NCBI GenBank assembly: GCA_964511875.1
Contig: CAZEHS010000002.1
Coordinates: 1 to 64,000, forward strand
Reading direction: 5' to 3'
Source: CAZEHS01 sp964511875
GTDB taxonomy: Bacteria; Bacillota; Clostridia; Peptostreptococcales; Acidaminobacteraceae
Length of the DNA stretch: 64,000 nt
Shown here one piece after another: positions 26,320-35,269 of the stretch. A program made the position numbers and the translations under genes. A model generated the notes under the pieces. It searched no databases. It was not told the origin of the DNA and saw nothing but the letters and a program-made list of their open reading frames with translations. Numbering within the stretch: the first letter of the stretch is position 1; every line of letters begins with the position of its first letter.

Positions 26320-27090
26320 ATGCATGAAGCCCTGAAGACAGCAATCGATGCAGCACTTCTTGCTGGGGTCGCCATCTTGGAAGAATACGGGAAACCCCAT
26401 GAAATAGAATATAAAGCGGATGAATCCCCGGTGACGCAGGCAGACCGGATCGCGAATGATATCATCGTCGCGCATCTGAACGCCATGTATCCAGACCATG
26501 CCGTTCTGGCAGAAGAATCCCTCGATGACCTCGCCCGGCTCGAAAACGATTGGTGCTGGATCGTGGATCCTATTGACGGAACCAAGGAATACATCAAAAG
26601 GAACGGTGAATTCACAGTCAATATCGCACTTTCCTACCGCCATGAGATACAGGTGGGTGTCATCTATGTTCCTGTGACCGGAGAGCTTTACTATGCACGA
26701 AAAGGTGATGGCGCCTATTACCGCGTAGCGGGACAGGATAACCGCATCCATGTGTCCAATCGCCTGAAGGACCTTGTAGTCCTGATAGGGCGATCTGAAC
26801 AGCCTGAAATCAGTCGTCGGGTCATCGCAGAGAACGATCACCGGATCAAGCAGGTAATCCGTACCGGGAGCTCGCTGAAGGGCTGTCTGATTGCCCGTGG
26901 CAAAGCAGACGTTTACTACCGATTCGGTCCCACAATGGAGTGGGATCTGGCTGCAATGGAAATCATCATACGCGAAGCCGGAGGCGTCATCCTCGAGATG
27001 GACGGCAAGCCTTTTCGATACAATCGGGAAGATTCGTTGAATGCCAAAGGATTTTATGTGTTGAATGATATCAGGAATAAACTCAATTGA
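26320..27090 (+). CDS. cysQ: 3'(2'),5'-bisphosphate nucleotidase, CysQ-like
   Basis: This 256-residue inositol-monophosphatase-superfamily enzyme has the metal and phosphate motifs LAEES (about 66), WIVDPIDGTKEYI (about 84-96) and the C-terminal WDLAAMEIIIREAGG. The variant DPIDGTKEY is typical of CysQ, which hydrolyses the 3' phosphate of PAP formed in sulfate assimilation, rather than of true inositol phosphatases. GAAAGGACTGAGCCT precedes the ATG. It follows addA by 30 bases and may share its transcript. It ends at a strong bidirectional terminator. Confidence 0.82.
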   Translation: MHEALKTAIDAALLAGVAILEEYGKPHEIEYKADESPVTQADRIANDIIVAHLNAMYPDHAVLAEESLDDLARLENDWCWIVDPIDGTKEYIKRNGEFTVNIALSYRHEIQVGVIYVPVTGELYYARKGDGAYYRVAGQDNRIHVSNRLKDLVVLIGRSEQPEISRRVIAENDHRIKQVIRTGSSLKGCLIARGKADVYYRFGPTMEWDLAAMEIIIREAGGVILEMDGKPFRYNREDSLNAKGFYVLNDIRNKLN

Positions 27091-27127
27091 GAATCGGCTT
27101 CTGGCTGATAACGAATTGATTCCAGTC

Positions 27128-27173
27128 AAAAACGCAACGACTATTGGATTATCCCAATAGTCGTTGCGTTTTT
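27128..27173. terminator. Bidirectional terminator between cysQ and gntR
   Basis: A perfect 20-bp stem (27128-27147 with 27154-27173) has A-rich and T-rich ends. It separates convergent genes and marks the left border of the catabolic island. Confidence 0.93.
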
Positions 27174-27207
27174 TGTGTTTTTTTGAATTTTATTATATTT
27201 TTTCAGC

Positions 27208-27882
27208 TCAATTGGATGGGCGTATGAACTCGAAAAAGTTTTCAGGAAAAGAATCACTTAGGTTATAAAAAGATGACAGGTGGTCAACAATCAGTGAGAG
27301 GGCTTCCTTTTCATTGTGATCGATAAGCGCATCCGCCAATTGAATATGTTGGCTTATGTGCTTCTTTTCATTTGAGATGCTGTTTGGGTAATGCAGAATG
27401 ATGAATTGCACTCTCAGGTTAATTTCTTTTTGGAACTTTATAAGTAATGAATTGCGGCTGATGTTTGCCAGTTCCATATGAAAATCGCTGTCATATTTAG
27501 TGCGCTTGACCATGTCATGGGACTTGAAGGCCTCATCACATTCGACTGCAATTTTTCGCAAAGCAAGGAAATCAGAGTGGCTGCCAAAAAGTAGAGCTAG
27601 CTTGATAGCCATCGTATCAAGAGAAACGCGCAGAGTACCTATTTCGAGGATGGTTTCGGGCGTGTATTCTGCGACTTGAGCGAAACGATTCGGGAATATG
27701 ACTATAAGACCGTCATTGGCTAACTGACGCATTGCATCACGAACCGGGGTACGGCTGATTCCAAAGATTTCGGCTATCTTATTTTCCGGAATTTTCTCGC
27801 CGGGCAGAATCTGCTTGGTCATGATTAAATTCAATAAATATTCATACGCCGGTTGACTCAGAGCTGAACTATTTTTCGACAT
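27208..27882 (-). CDS. GntR-family regulator, FCD subclass
   Basis: This 224-residue regulator has an N-terminal winged helix (about 10-72) with IAEIFGISRTPVRDAM and a C-terminal all-helical FCD domain (about 80-215). The metal or ligand histidines appear as Asp/His residues in SDFHMEL, ISQHIQLADAL and VDHLSSF. FCD regulators sense small acids such as sugar acids or dicarboxylates. GGGAGG precedes the ATG. It is divergent from the iron alcohol dehydrogenase operon. A perfect TTGTATACAA palindrome at 27941-27950 lies in its promoter region, and similar sites occur before other island operons, so it is the likely master regulator. Confidence 0.88.
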   Translation of the reverse strand: MSKNSSALSQPAYEYLLNLIMTKQILPGEKIPENKIAEIFGISRTPVRDAMRQLANDGLIVIFPNRFAQVAEYTPETILEIGTLRVSLDTMAIKLALLFGSHSDFLALRKIAVECDEAFKSHDMVKRTKYDSDFHMELANISRNSLLIKFQKEINLRVQFIILHYPNSISNEKKHISQHIQLADALIDHNEKEALSLIVDHLSSFYNLSDSFPENFFEFIRPSN

Positions 27883-27940
27883 GAATGTCCTCCCTTAAAT
27901 ATAATTCTTTACCACTATATTCTAATACATTAGCTATTGT

Positions 27941-27950
27941 TTGTATACAA
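27941..27950. promoter_or_regulatory. TTGTATACAA operator upstream of gntR
   Basis: A perfect 10-base palindrome TTGTATACAA lies 59 bases before the gntR start. FCD-type GntR proteins typically bind such TNGT-N-ACNA palindromes. It probably serves autoregulation. Confidence 0.6.
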
Positions 27951-28046
27951 TGTATATAAAAATTATCACATATTGTTTTATTTGTACACATAAAATTATA
28001 TAACAAATAAAACGCAATTATAACATGGAAATAGAGTACAATACAT

Positions 28047-28075
28047 TTGACATGTCGACAATACAACTATATAAT
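28047..28075 (+). promoter_or_regulatory. Consensus promoter of the Fe-ADH/transketolase operon
   Basis: TTGACA (28047-28052), 17 bases, TATAAT (28070-28075): both hexamers are perfect. ATGTCGACAA at 28052-28061 in the spacer differs at one base from the TTGTNNACAA operator. A repressor bound there would cover the promoter, as expected for an inducible catabolic operon. Confidence 0.85.
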
Positions 28076-28120
28076 ATTTAATAACGGAAACGGAATACCA
28101 AATCTAGGAGGTGTTGAAAT

Positions 28121-29230
28121 ATGCAATTCTCAGTTTGTACTGAAGTATTCAATTATGAAACGTTCAAGGAGTTCGCCATTGCGGAATTGTTGAATGAAAA
28201 TGATTTGATTATTACCAATGAATTCATCTTTAATCCATTTATCAGTCCCTGTAAACTTTCATGCAAGACCCTTTTTCAGGAAAAATATGGTGTCGGCGAG
28301 CCGAACGACCTGATGATCGATGAAATTCGTACTGCAATTCCAGAAAATATTGAGCGAATCATCGCTGTTGGCGGGGGAACTGTCATCGATATCTGTAAAA
28401 TTCTGATTTTTGGCGGTGATTTTAAGACGGAACAATTATTTACAGGTGAAGTCATTCCTGAAAAGATCCGTTCCCTGATCGTTGTACCCACTACCTGCGG
28501 GACAGGAAGTGAAGTGACGAATCTAACAATCGTGGAACTTAAAGGACTTAAAACAAAAAAAGGTATCGGACTGAAATCCATGTTTCCAGACAAGGCTGTC
28601 CTTATACCGGAGATGGTCAAGACACTCCCCTATAAATTTTTTGCCACCAGTTCGATTGATGCACTTATTCACGCATTGGAATCAATGGTCTCGCCAAAGT
28701 CCGGCATGCATACGGAAGTGTTTGCAAAAGAGGCAGCCAAGCTAATAATCCAGGGATACAAAGCCATTATTGCTGAAGGCTTGGAGAGTTGGCCATTGCA
28801 TTCCAAGGAATTCCTTGCAGCCAGTAATTTCGCAGGTATAGCTTTTGGAAACGCAGGGGTTGGTGCGGTTCATGCTCTCTCATATCCACTTGGAGCCGCA
28901 TATCATATTCCCCATGGTGAGGCAAACCAACTTATGTTCATGGGCGTATTCAAAGCATATAAGGCCAAGCAGCCGATTGGGAAAATCAATGACATTGAGG
29001 CATTAATCGTAGAAATGCTGGAAGTACCTCAGTATCAGGCATTTGATGCATTGGACAGTCTTATGCAGAAGGTTTTGCAGCGTAAGGAATTGCATGAGTA
29101 CGGAATCTCCAGGGATGAACTTGAAGTTTTCAGCAAGAGTGTCATTGAAGGGCAGCAAAGATTGCTGGCTAATAATTATGTCAGTTTGACTGAGTCTGAA
29201 ATACACCAGATTTATGAAGGATGCTACTGA
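28121..29230 (+). CDS. Iron-containing alcohol dehydrogenase
   Basis: This 369-residue type III alcohol dehydrogenase has the NAD-binding AVGGGTVIDICKI, the motif VPTTCGTGSEVT, and metal ligands in SIDALIHALES and the HALSYPLGAAYHIPHGEAN region. The group includes 4-hydroxybutyrate, lactaldehyde and 1,3-propanediol dehydrogenases, so it oxidises or reduces a short hydroxy compound or aldehyde. Such enzymes work under anaerobic conditions. AGGAGG precedes the ATG. It opens an operon with a split transketolase and a zinc alcohol dehydrogenase, driven by the promoter at 28047-28075. The substrate is unknown. Confidence 0.88.
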   Translation: MQFSVCTEVFNYETFKEFAIAELLNENDLIITNEFIFNPFISPCKLSCKTLFQEKYGVGEPNDLMIDEIRTAIPENIERIIAVGGGTVIDICKILIFGGDFKTEQLFTGEVIPEKIRSLIVVPTTCGTGSEVTNLTIVELKGLKTKKGIGLKSMFPDKAVLIPEMVKTLPYKFFATSSIDALIHALESMVSPKSGMHTEVFAKEAAKLIIQGYKAIIAEGLESWPLHSKEFLAASNFAGIAFGNAGVGAVHALSYPLGAAYHIPHGEANQLMFMGVFKAYKAKQPIGKINDIEALIVEMLEVPQYQAFDALDSLMQKVLQRKELHEYGISRDELEVFSKSVIEGQQRLLANNYVSLTESEIHQIYEGCY

Positions 29231-29252
29231 TTTTTACAAGGAGGATAATTCC

Positions 29253-30101
29253 GTGATCATGACTACGAAAGAACTACAAGTGTTCTCAGCTGGAATACGT
29301 ATAGCTGCATTGAAAGGAATGGGAAGTGTCGGTGGAGGTCATGTCGGCGGAGCGATGTCAATGGCGGATCTGATGGCCGTACTCTATGGTGGTGTGATGA
29401 ATGTTGATCCGCTAAAACCTGATTGGGAAGACAGGGACTGGCTTGTTGTATCCAAAGGACATAGCGGACCATCTCTGTATGCAGCCCTGGCACTGAAAGG
29501 TTTTTTTCCCGTCGAGGAAATGATGACCCTCAATAAGCCGGGGACCAGGCTTCCCAGCCATTGTGACAGAAACAAAACGCCAGGTGTGGACATGAGCACG
29601 GGCTCATTGGGCCAGGGAATGTCCACTGCTCTTGGCGTCGCCTGGGGGCATCGTTTCAATAAAAAGAGCAACACGACTTATCTTGTCATTGGCGACGGCG
29701 AATCCCAGGAAGGTCAAATTTGGGAAGGCGCCCTTTTCGGAGCTCAACACAAGCTGTCAAATCTGGTAGCCTTTGTTGATTATAATCAGAAGCAATTGGA
29801 TGGCTGTACGGATTCCATCTGCGGCCTTGGTGATTATGCGCAAAAATTCCGTGATTTTGGCTGGTATGTTCTTGAATGCAATGGTCATGATCATGATCAG
29901 ATCATTCGCGCCATCGGACTGGCAAAAGCAAACGGTGAAAAGCCATCCATGATTGTTCTGAAAACCGAAAAAGGACACGGATGTTCGTTCGCCGAGGGCG
30001 TTCTGTATAATCACCACATGGCTTTCAACAAGGAAGACAATGCTAAGGCGATTGCTCGGTTGGAGCAGGAGATTGAATCGCTCATGAAGGAAGAGGTGTA
30101 G
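29253..30101 (+). CDS. Transketolase-like enzyme, N-terminal (TPP-binding) subunit
   Basis: This 282-residue protein covers the thiamine-diphosphate domain of transketolase. It shows GHVGGAMSMADLMAVLY, SKGHSGPSLYAAL, TGSLGQGMS, and the metal/TPP motif VIGDGESQEGQIWEG. I chose GTG at 29253 because AAGGAGG lies eight bases upstream; the ATG at 29259 is 14 bases away. The C-terminal subunit follows after three bases. Split transketolases occur in catabolic clusters (for example in apiose degradation) and transfer a two-carbon ketol unit. Distinct from the full-length transketolase at 60014. Confidence 0.9.
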   Translation: MIMTTKELQVFSAGIRIAALKGMGSVGGGHVGGAMSMADLMAVLYGGVMNVDPLKPDWEDRDWLVVSKGHSGPSLYAALALKGFFPVEEMMTLNKPGTRLPSHCDRNKTPGVDMSTGSLGQGMSTALGVAWGHRFNKKSNTTYLVIGDGESQEGQIWEGALFGAQHKLSNLVAFVDYNQKQLDGCTDSICGLGDYAQKFRDFGWYVLECNGHDHDQIIRAIGLAKANGEKPSMIVLKTEKGHGCSFAEGVLYNHHMAFNKEDNAKAIARLEQEIESLMKEEV

Positions 30102-30104
30102 TCA

Positions 30105-31067
30105 ATGTTTAAAGTCAGACAGACCATCATGGAAGAATCCAAAGAAATGAGAGCCGTCTTTGCAGAGACGATGGCAAAGATGACACAGGATGATAGTCGG
30201 GTCATATACCTGGAAGCTGATCTGATGAACAGCATCGGGATGGTTGGATATTCCAAAAATTACCCAAATAACACAATCAATTGCGGTATCCAGGAAGCCA
30301 ACATGATCGGTGTGGCATCCGGTATGTCTGCCGTTGGTCTGATACCTTTTGTCCATACATTCGGGACCTTCGCTTCAAGGCGCGTTATGGATCAGGTATT
30401 TCTATCTGCGGCATATGCCAAACTCAATGTTCGCATCATAGGGTCGGACCCAGGTGTTACTGCAGCTCTTAATGGCGGCACGCACATGCCGTTTGAAGAC
30501 TATGGAATGATGCGCTGTGTACCGGAAGTGACCATACTTGAACCGACAGATTCAGTCATGCTGGCTGATTTGGTTGAGACAACCAAGGATCTCTATGGCG
30601 TTTTCTACATTCGCTTATCCCGGAAAAAGGCTGTCAATATATATGAAGATGGATCCAAATTTGAAATAGGCAAAGCGGTGCCCCTCAGAGAAGGACATGA
30701 TGTTACTATTTTTGCAACAGGCATCTGTGTGGCTGAGGCTTTGAAGGCTGCTGACATTCTTGCTTCCGAAGGAGTTTCGGCTGCAGTTTCAAATATGTTC
30801 ACGATAAAGCCGATAGATAAGGACGCAATAATCGCAGCGGCACAGAAGACTGGGGCGATTGTGACAGCTGAAAACCATAATATCATCAATGGACTTGGAT
30901 CAGCTGTGGCGGAAGTCCTCAGTGAAAACATTTATGCGCCACTGGAGCGGGTTGGAGTAAACGATCGATTCGGTGAAGTTGGTGATGTCGGGTATCTCAT
31001 GAAAACATTCGGATTGACAGCTGAGGATATTGCTGACAAAGCCAGAAAAGCAATTTCAAGAAAGTGA
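30105..31067 (+). CDS. Transketolase-like enzyme, C-terminal (pyrimidine) subunit
   Basis: This 320-residue protein supplies the other half of the split transketolase. The pyrimidine domain shows EADLMNSIG, GIQEANMIGVASG (with the catalytic Glu in QEA) and FVHTFGTFASRR. The C-terminal domain follows with FATGICVAEALKAA and TAENHNIINGLG. It sits three bases after the N-terminal subunit and eight bases before the zinc dehydrogenase, which implies stoichiometric expression and a heteromeric enzyme. The donor and acceptor are unknown. A DXP-synthase-like side activity cannot be excluded from sequence. Confidence 0.9.
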   Translation: MFKVRQTIMEESKEMRAVFAETMAKMTQDDSRVIYLEADLMNSIGMVGYSKNYPNNTINCGIQEANMIGVASGMSAVGLIPFVHTFGTFASRRVMDQVFLSAAYAKLNVRIIGSDPGVTAALNGGTHMPFEDYGMMRCVPEVTILEPTDSVMLADLVETTKDLYGVFYIRLSRKKAVNIYEDGSKFEIGKAVPLREGHDVTIFATGICVAEALKAADILASEGVSAAVSNMFTIKPIDKDAIIAAAQKTGAIVTAENHNIINGLGSAVAEVLSENIYAPLERVGVNDRFGEVGDVGYLMKTFGLTAEDIADKARKAISRK

Positions 31068-31075
31068 GGAGTCAT

Positions 31076-32113
31076 ATGAAAGCGGCAGTAATCAAACATA
31101 AGGGCCTTATGGCCCTTGAAGATATCTCTTTACCGGAGTTGAATGAAGGCGAAGCCTTGGTGAAAGTAATGTATACAGGTATTTGCGGTACGGATATCCA
31201 TGTATTTCACGGCAAGCATCCGACTGCCACATTTCCCCTAGTGGCAGGACATGAATTCGTAGGTGAGGTTGTCACCGTAAAAGGTAAGGGATCTGAAAAA
31301 TTCTGTACTGGGGATATTGTGGTTGTCCAGCCTTACTTTTCATGCGGGCGATGCGAGGCATGCGCCAAGGGAATGGATAATGTTTGTGAGGAGTTAGCTT
31401 TCATGGGGGCTCACGTAAATGGGTCCTTCTCAGAATACACAAAAGTACTGACGCGAAAAATGTACAAAATACCCGAAGGCATAGATCATCAGCTGGCCGC
31501 GCTTACTGAACCCATTGCAGTAGCAGTGCATGATGTCAGGCGCAGCGGTCTTCAGGTAGGGGAATCAGCGTTGATTATCGGCGGTGGTCCAATCGGCTTG
31601 CTGATCGCCCTGATTGCTCGACATAACGGAGCCAGTCGGGTCGTAATTTCTGAAATCAGCGAACACCGAAGGAAATTTGCGGAAGACCTCGGCTTCATAA
31701 CAGTTAATCCATTGGCAGAAGAATTCACGGCTGTCATGCATGCTATCACAAAGGGGAAGGGCTTTCATGTGGTTTATGAAGTGTCCGGTGCAAAACCCAG
31801 TATCAAGACAGCAATCGATTATGCTGCCATTTCCGGGACGGTAATGGTTGTCGGCATGACTTCGGAACCATACCCCGTCGAACTTTCCAAAGTGTTTGCA
31901 AAAGAATTGGTAATCAAGGGCGTTCGGATTCATAGCCAATACAGCTTCATGGGAGCTATCGAATTATTGAAGAGTGGTGCTTTGAATAAGGAGTTTCAAA
32001 CGTTGATCAGTCGAGTGTTCAGTTTGGATGAAATTAATGAGGCGTTCGACTACGCTCAAAGTAATGGCGACTTCTTTAAAATTCTGATCAAGAGCCAGGA
32101 ATTCATTAGCTGA
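31076..32113 (+). CDS. Zinc-dependent alcohol/polyol dehydrogenase (MDR family)
   Basis: This 345-residue medium-chain dehydrogenase has catalytic zinc ligands in GICGTDIHVFHGKHP and GHEFVGEV. The structural zinc Cys set is CGRCEACAKGMDNVC, and the NAD fold has IGGGPIGLLIAL. It resembles the sorbitol/threonine/butanediol dehydrogenase branch, which acts on vicinal diols or polyols. Start at ATG 31076 after GTGAGGAG. It is the last gene of the operon begun by the iron dehydrogenase and is followed by a strong hairpin. It likely forms a keto group on the imported compound or an intermediate. Confidence 0.88.
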   Translation: MKAAVIKHKGLMALEDISLPELNEGEALVKVMYTGICGTDIHVFHGKHPTATFPLVAGHEFVGEVVTVKGKGSEKFCTGDIVVVQPYFSCGRCEACAKGMDNVCEELAFMGAHVNGSFSEYTKVLTRKMYKIPEGIDHQLAALTEPIAVAVHDVRRSGLQVGESALIIGGGPIGLLIALIARHNGASRVVISEISEHRRKFAEDLGFITVNPLAEEFTAVMHAITKGKGFHVVYEVSGAKPSIKTAIDYAAISGTVMVVGMTSEPYPVELSKVFAKELVIKGVRIHSQYSFMGAIELLKSGALNKEFQTLISRVFSLDEINEAFDYAQSNGDFFKILIKSQEFIS

Positions 32114-32160
32114 TGATGAGGTAAAGGGACCCCACCCTTAACCATATATTTTCATTTCCC

Positions 32161-32211
32161 CTCATAAACCCGCCCCCTGCATTTTGTCTGTGCAGGGGGC
32201 GGGTTTATGAG
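32161..32211 (+). terminator. Long hairpin terminator
   Basis: A perfect 21-bp stem (32161-32181 with 32191-32211) rich in G+C with a 9-base loop ends the Fe-ADH operon. The T-run after it is short. Confidence 0.8.
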
Positions 32212-32215
32212 GCCA

Positions 32216-32305
32216 TTTACTTATTAATCGGATTGGATTATAATGCTTATATTCCGTCGTGTGTCATCACTGAATTGTTTAGCCAACCGTTCGCTAATGA
32301 CACAC
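32216..32305 (+). promoter_or_regulatory. IclR-gene promoter with inverted repeat
   Basis: TTTACT (32216-32221), 17 bases, TATAAT (32239-32244) form a probable promoter. Downstream, GTGTGTCAT (32259-32267) and ATGACACAC (32297-32305) are perfect 9-base inverted arms 29 bases apart. They may be two half-sites for the IclR protein or a leader hairpin. Confidence 0.6.
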
Positions 32306-32349
32306 ATCGAAACAAGAAGTGAAATAAACCAGCAATACAGGAGTTTAGA

Positions 32350-33105
32350 ATGGCAGGTAAAAAGATATTGGTCATTGACAAAGCGGTAGTGATATTGGAT
32401 TATATCGCAGATAACAACGGCAGCTGCAGGCTGACGGACATTTGTGCGGAGCTCAACATTGTTAAAAGCACTGCACACGGGATTTTACTGGCTCTTGAGG
32501 ATAATGGGCTGGTTTCAAAGGATAAGACAAACAGTTTTTTTTCACTTGGGATAAAGGCATTCAGGTACGGCAAAATATTTGAGAAGACATTCTCCTTAAA
32601 GGATGCAGTACATCCTTACCTTGAAAAGTTGGCAGACAAGTACAAGGAATGCGCGCATACAGGCCTGCCGGATAAGGACCATGTCCTATACGTCGACATG
32701 ATAGAAACGGATCACGCTGTAAGGCTTCAGGCAAGAGTAGGCGGCAGGGACCCGCTTTACTGCACTTCGATCGGGAAGGTTATATTGGCAAGTATGCCTG
32801 ATGTAAAGGTTGAAGAATACTTCAAGAGAACCGCAATCGAGAAAAAAACGATGAATACCATTACAGATGTCGAAGAAATGAAAATTGCACTTACAGAAAT
32901 CAGAAAGAGCAGACTTTCATATGACGTGGAAGAACTGGAAAAAGGACTTGTCTGTGTGGCTAGTGGCATATACAACCCTGAGGGGGAACTGGTCGGAGCA
33001 GTAGGTATTAGCTCACCGAATGGCAGGGTTGGAATGGAGACGTTGAAGGCGATGGGTAAAGACATTCTTGATTATTGTGCAGAAATAGAAAGAATCCTTT
33101 TTTAG
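32350..33105 (+). CDS. IclR-family transcriptional regulator
   Basis: This 251-residue protein has an N-terminal winged helix (about 5-65, with RLTDICAELNIVKSTAHGIL) and a C-terminal effector domain (about 80-250). Family marks are YCTSIGKVILA and YDVEELEKGLVCVASGI, with GAVGISSPNGRV near the end. IclR proteins control uptake and breakdown of aromatic acids, sugar acids and similar carbon sources. It stands alone between two terminators, before the old-yellow-enzyme/ABC operon. It probably controls that operon and itself. The effector is unknown. Confidence 0.9.
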   Translation: MAGKKILVIDKAVVILDYIADNNGSCRLTDICAELNIVKSTAHGILLALEDNGLVSKDKTNSFFSLGIKAFRYGKIFEKTFSLKDAVHPYLEKLADKYKECAHTGLPDKDHVLYVDMIETDHAVRLQARVGGRDPLYCTSIGKVILASMPDVKVEEYFKRTAIEKKTMNTITDVEEMKIALTEIRKSRLSYDVEELEKGLVCVASGIYNPEGELVGAVGISSPNGRVGMETLKAMGKDILDYCAEIERILF

Positions 33106-33137
33106 CTTCACCATAAAAATATAGGATGAAAGAGTTC

Positions 33138-33166
33138 TAGCGAGATGAAAATCTCGCTATTTTTTT
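33138..33166 (+). terminator. Rho-independent terminator of the IclR gene
   Basis: TAGCGAGA (33138-33145) pairs with TCTCGCTA (33152-33159) and is followed by seven Ts. Confidence 0.92.
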
Positions 33167-33242
33167 ATGCAAAAAATCTAATGGGTTTGTTCGAGTGAGT
33201 GAATACCACCTAATTGATCAAGGGAAAACATTTTCTTTTATA

Positions 33243-33271
33243 TTGACAAACAATTCAGACTGAGCTATATT
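33243..33271 (+). promoter_or_regulatory. Promoter of the OYE-VOC-ABC operon
   Basis: TTGACA (33243-33248), 17 bases, TATATT (33266-33271). The -35 is perfect and the -10 matches 5/6. It lies 59 bases before the start of the flavin oxidoreductase gene. Confidence 0.75.
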
Positions 33272-33329
33272 AAGTTCAACGATGATGAATGGCGTGCGAC
33301 AATGACGCATATTCGAAAGGGATGAAGAT

Positions 33330-35252
33330 ATGAAATTCGAAAAAATGTTTGAAACATGTAAGGTGGGCAAGATGGAAGTGAAAAACCGTTTTGTTGCAGC
33401 TCCAATGGTAAGTCTTTATATGAACCCTGACGGATCAACTACTGAGAGATTTCTAGAATACTATGAGGGCAAGGCAAGGGGCGGCTACGGAATGATTGTA
33501 GTTGAGAATTATCCAGTAATGCCAGGTGTAGGGGCCTACGGAATCATGGGTGGAATCTGGAACGCTGAGCTTACCAAGGACCATGCCCAGCTTGCTGAAA
33601 GAATTAAAAAGCATGGGAGTAAGGCAATACTTCAGCTTTATCACGCAGGAAGAGTAGCACAAAGCACTCCTGAAAGGGTTCTGCCAAAAGCGCCAAGTCC
33701 AATAGCGGACCCGACGATGTCGAAGACCCCTGAGGAACTTACAAAAGATGAAATCAAAGAGATTGTCGAGGCCTTTGCAAACTCAGCAGCAAATGCACAG
33801 GTGGCAGGATTTGATGGGATTGAGGTTCATGGAGCTCATGGATATCTGCTGGGACAGTTCATGTCACAGTTTACAAATAAAAGAACGGATGAATATGGCG
33901 GAAACTATGAAAACAGATTCAGATTCGTAAAGGAGATCGTATCGGCAATCAAACAAAGGACCGGGGATGATTTCACAATGCTGCTGAGGGTATCTGCTGA
34001 GGATCTGGTGGTTGGCGGTCAGACCATAGAGGATACCAAGGTGTTCAGTATGATGGCAGAAGAAATCGGAGTCCACTGCATTGATATATCTGTAGGCGTA
34101 TATGCAAGTGGAACTAATGTATTTGCTCCATACGCCCAAAAATATGCATGGCTCCAGGATTACTCCGCGGAAATCAAGAGTGTGGTATCAATTCCAACGA
34201 TCATAGTCAACAGATTCACTGAGCCGCACAGTATAGAAATGGTCTTGAAATCCGGTAAAGCGGACTTTGTAGCGATGGCACGGGGAACATTGGCAGATCC
34301 GGATTTTCCCAACAAAGTCAAAGAGGGCAGATATGAAGACATAATCCGCTGCATCGGGTGCATGCAGGGGTGTGCAGGAAGAAATGGGCAGGGGCTTGAT
34401 CTTCAGTGCCTTGTGAATCCACTAACGGGTAATACGCCAGAGTATGTACCTTCACCAGCCCCAATCAAGAAAAACATTGTGGTTGCTGGAGGAGGTCCTG
34501 CAGGAATGCAGGCTGCGATTGTTGCGGCTCAGAGAGGACACAATGTGACCCTGTATGAAGCGAAGGACCGGCTTGGCGGACAATGGTATGCTGCCTCCAT
34601 TCCTCCAGGCAAAGAGCAGTATAACTCACTGACAGTATGGCAGAGAACCCAACTGGACAAACTTGGTGTCAAGGTGGTATTGAATACTCGATTTGAAACA
34701 GGCATGCTCATGAAACAAGAGGTTGACGGCTTGATCGTTGCAACGGGATCAAAACATATAATGCCTGATATTAAAGGAATTGATTCGGACAATGTACACA
34801 CGACAGACGACATCCTTTATGGCAGAGTATTTCCTGAAGGTACCTGCCTTGTAGTAGGGGGAGGAAACATTGGGTGTGAGACAGCGGAGCATCTTGCTGT
34901 ACATGGTAAAGACGTAATGATTACAACACGTCAGAATGAATTCATGCGATGGGTGGAAATGGGTCCGAAAATGGCAGTTATGGAGAACCTTAAAAAACAC
35001 CATGTCAAGATGATGACGGGGATGGAGCTTATTGAAATCAAGGCAGGCTGCGCAACGTACAGGTCTGAAGGGATGCTGGTGGATGTTAAGGCAGACAAGG
35101 TCATTATCGCAGGCCACTTGATTCCTGAAAACGAACTGGCCATACAGGCTTCCGGAAAAATAGAAAACATCATTGTAATCGGTGATGCCAGAGATGTTCA
35201 GAGCTGCCACGAGGCAATGCAGGCAGGGCACAAAGCGGGAATCGATATTTAA
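33330..35252 (+). CDS. Old-yellow-enzyme-type NADH:flavin oxidoreductase with Fe-S cluster (FadH-like)
   Basis: This 640-residue enzyme has three parts. An FMN-binding TIM barrel (about 1-335) contains QLYHAGRVA and IEVHGAHGYLLGQF. A 4Fe-4S motif C-x2-C-x3-C-x11-C starts in IRCIGCMQGC. A FAD/NAD(P) domain has VVAGGGPAGMQAA (about 388) and VVGGGNIGCETAEHLA (about 509). The layout equals 2,4-dienoyl-CoA reductase, trimethylamine dehydrogenase and the enoate reductases BaiCD/BaiH. It probably reduces an activated C=C bond, or oxidises an amine or ether. It heads an operon with a VOC protein and importer 1, so it likely acts early on the imported substrate. Confidence 0.88.
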   Translation: MKFEKMFETCKVGKMEVKNRFVAAPMVSLYMNPDGSTTERFLEYYEGKARGGYGMIVVENYPVMPGVGAYGIMGGIWNAELTKDHAQLAERIKKHGSKAILQLYHAGRVAQSTPERVLPKAPSPIADPTMSKTPEELTKDEIKEIVEAFANSAANAQVAGFDGIEVHGAHGYLLGQFMSQFTNKRTDEYGGNYENRFRFVKEIVSAIKQRTGDDFTMLLRVSAEDLVVGGQTIEDTKVFSMMAEEIGVHCIDISVGVYASGTNVFAPYAQKYAWLQDYSAEIKSVVSIPTIIVNRFTEPHSIEMVLKSGKADFVAMARGTLADPDFPNKVKEGRYEDIIRCIGCMQGCAGRNGQGLDLQCLVNPLTGNTPEYVPSPAPIKKNIVVAGGGPAGMQAAIVAAQRGHNVTLYEAKDRLGGQWYAASIPPGKEQYNSLTVWQRTQLDKLGVKVVLNTRFETGMLMKQEVDGLIVATGSKHIMPDIKGIDSDNVHTTDDILYGRVFPEGTCLVVGGGNIGCETAEHLAVHGKDVMITTRQNEFMRWVEMGPKMAVMENLKKHHVKMMTGMELIEIKAGCATYRSEGMLVDVKADKVIIAGHLIPENELAIQASGKIENIIVIGDARDVQSCHEAMQAGHKAGIDI

Positions 35253-35269
35253 GCATCAGGGAGGTTTCA

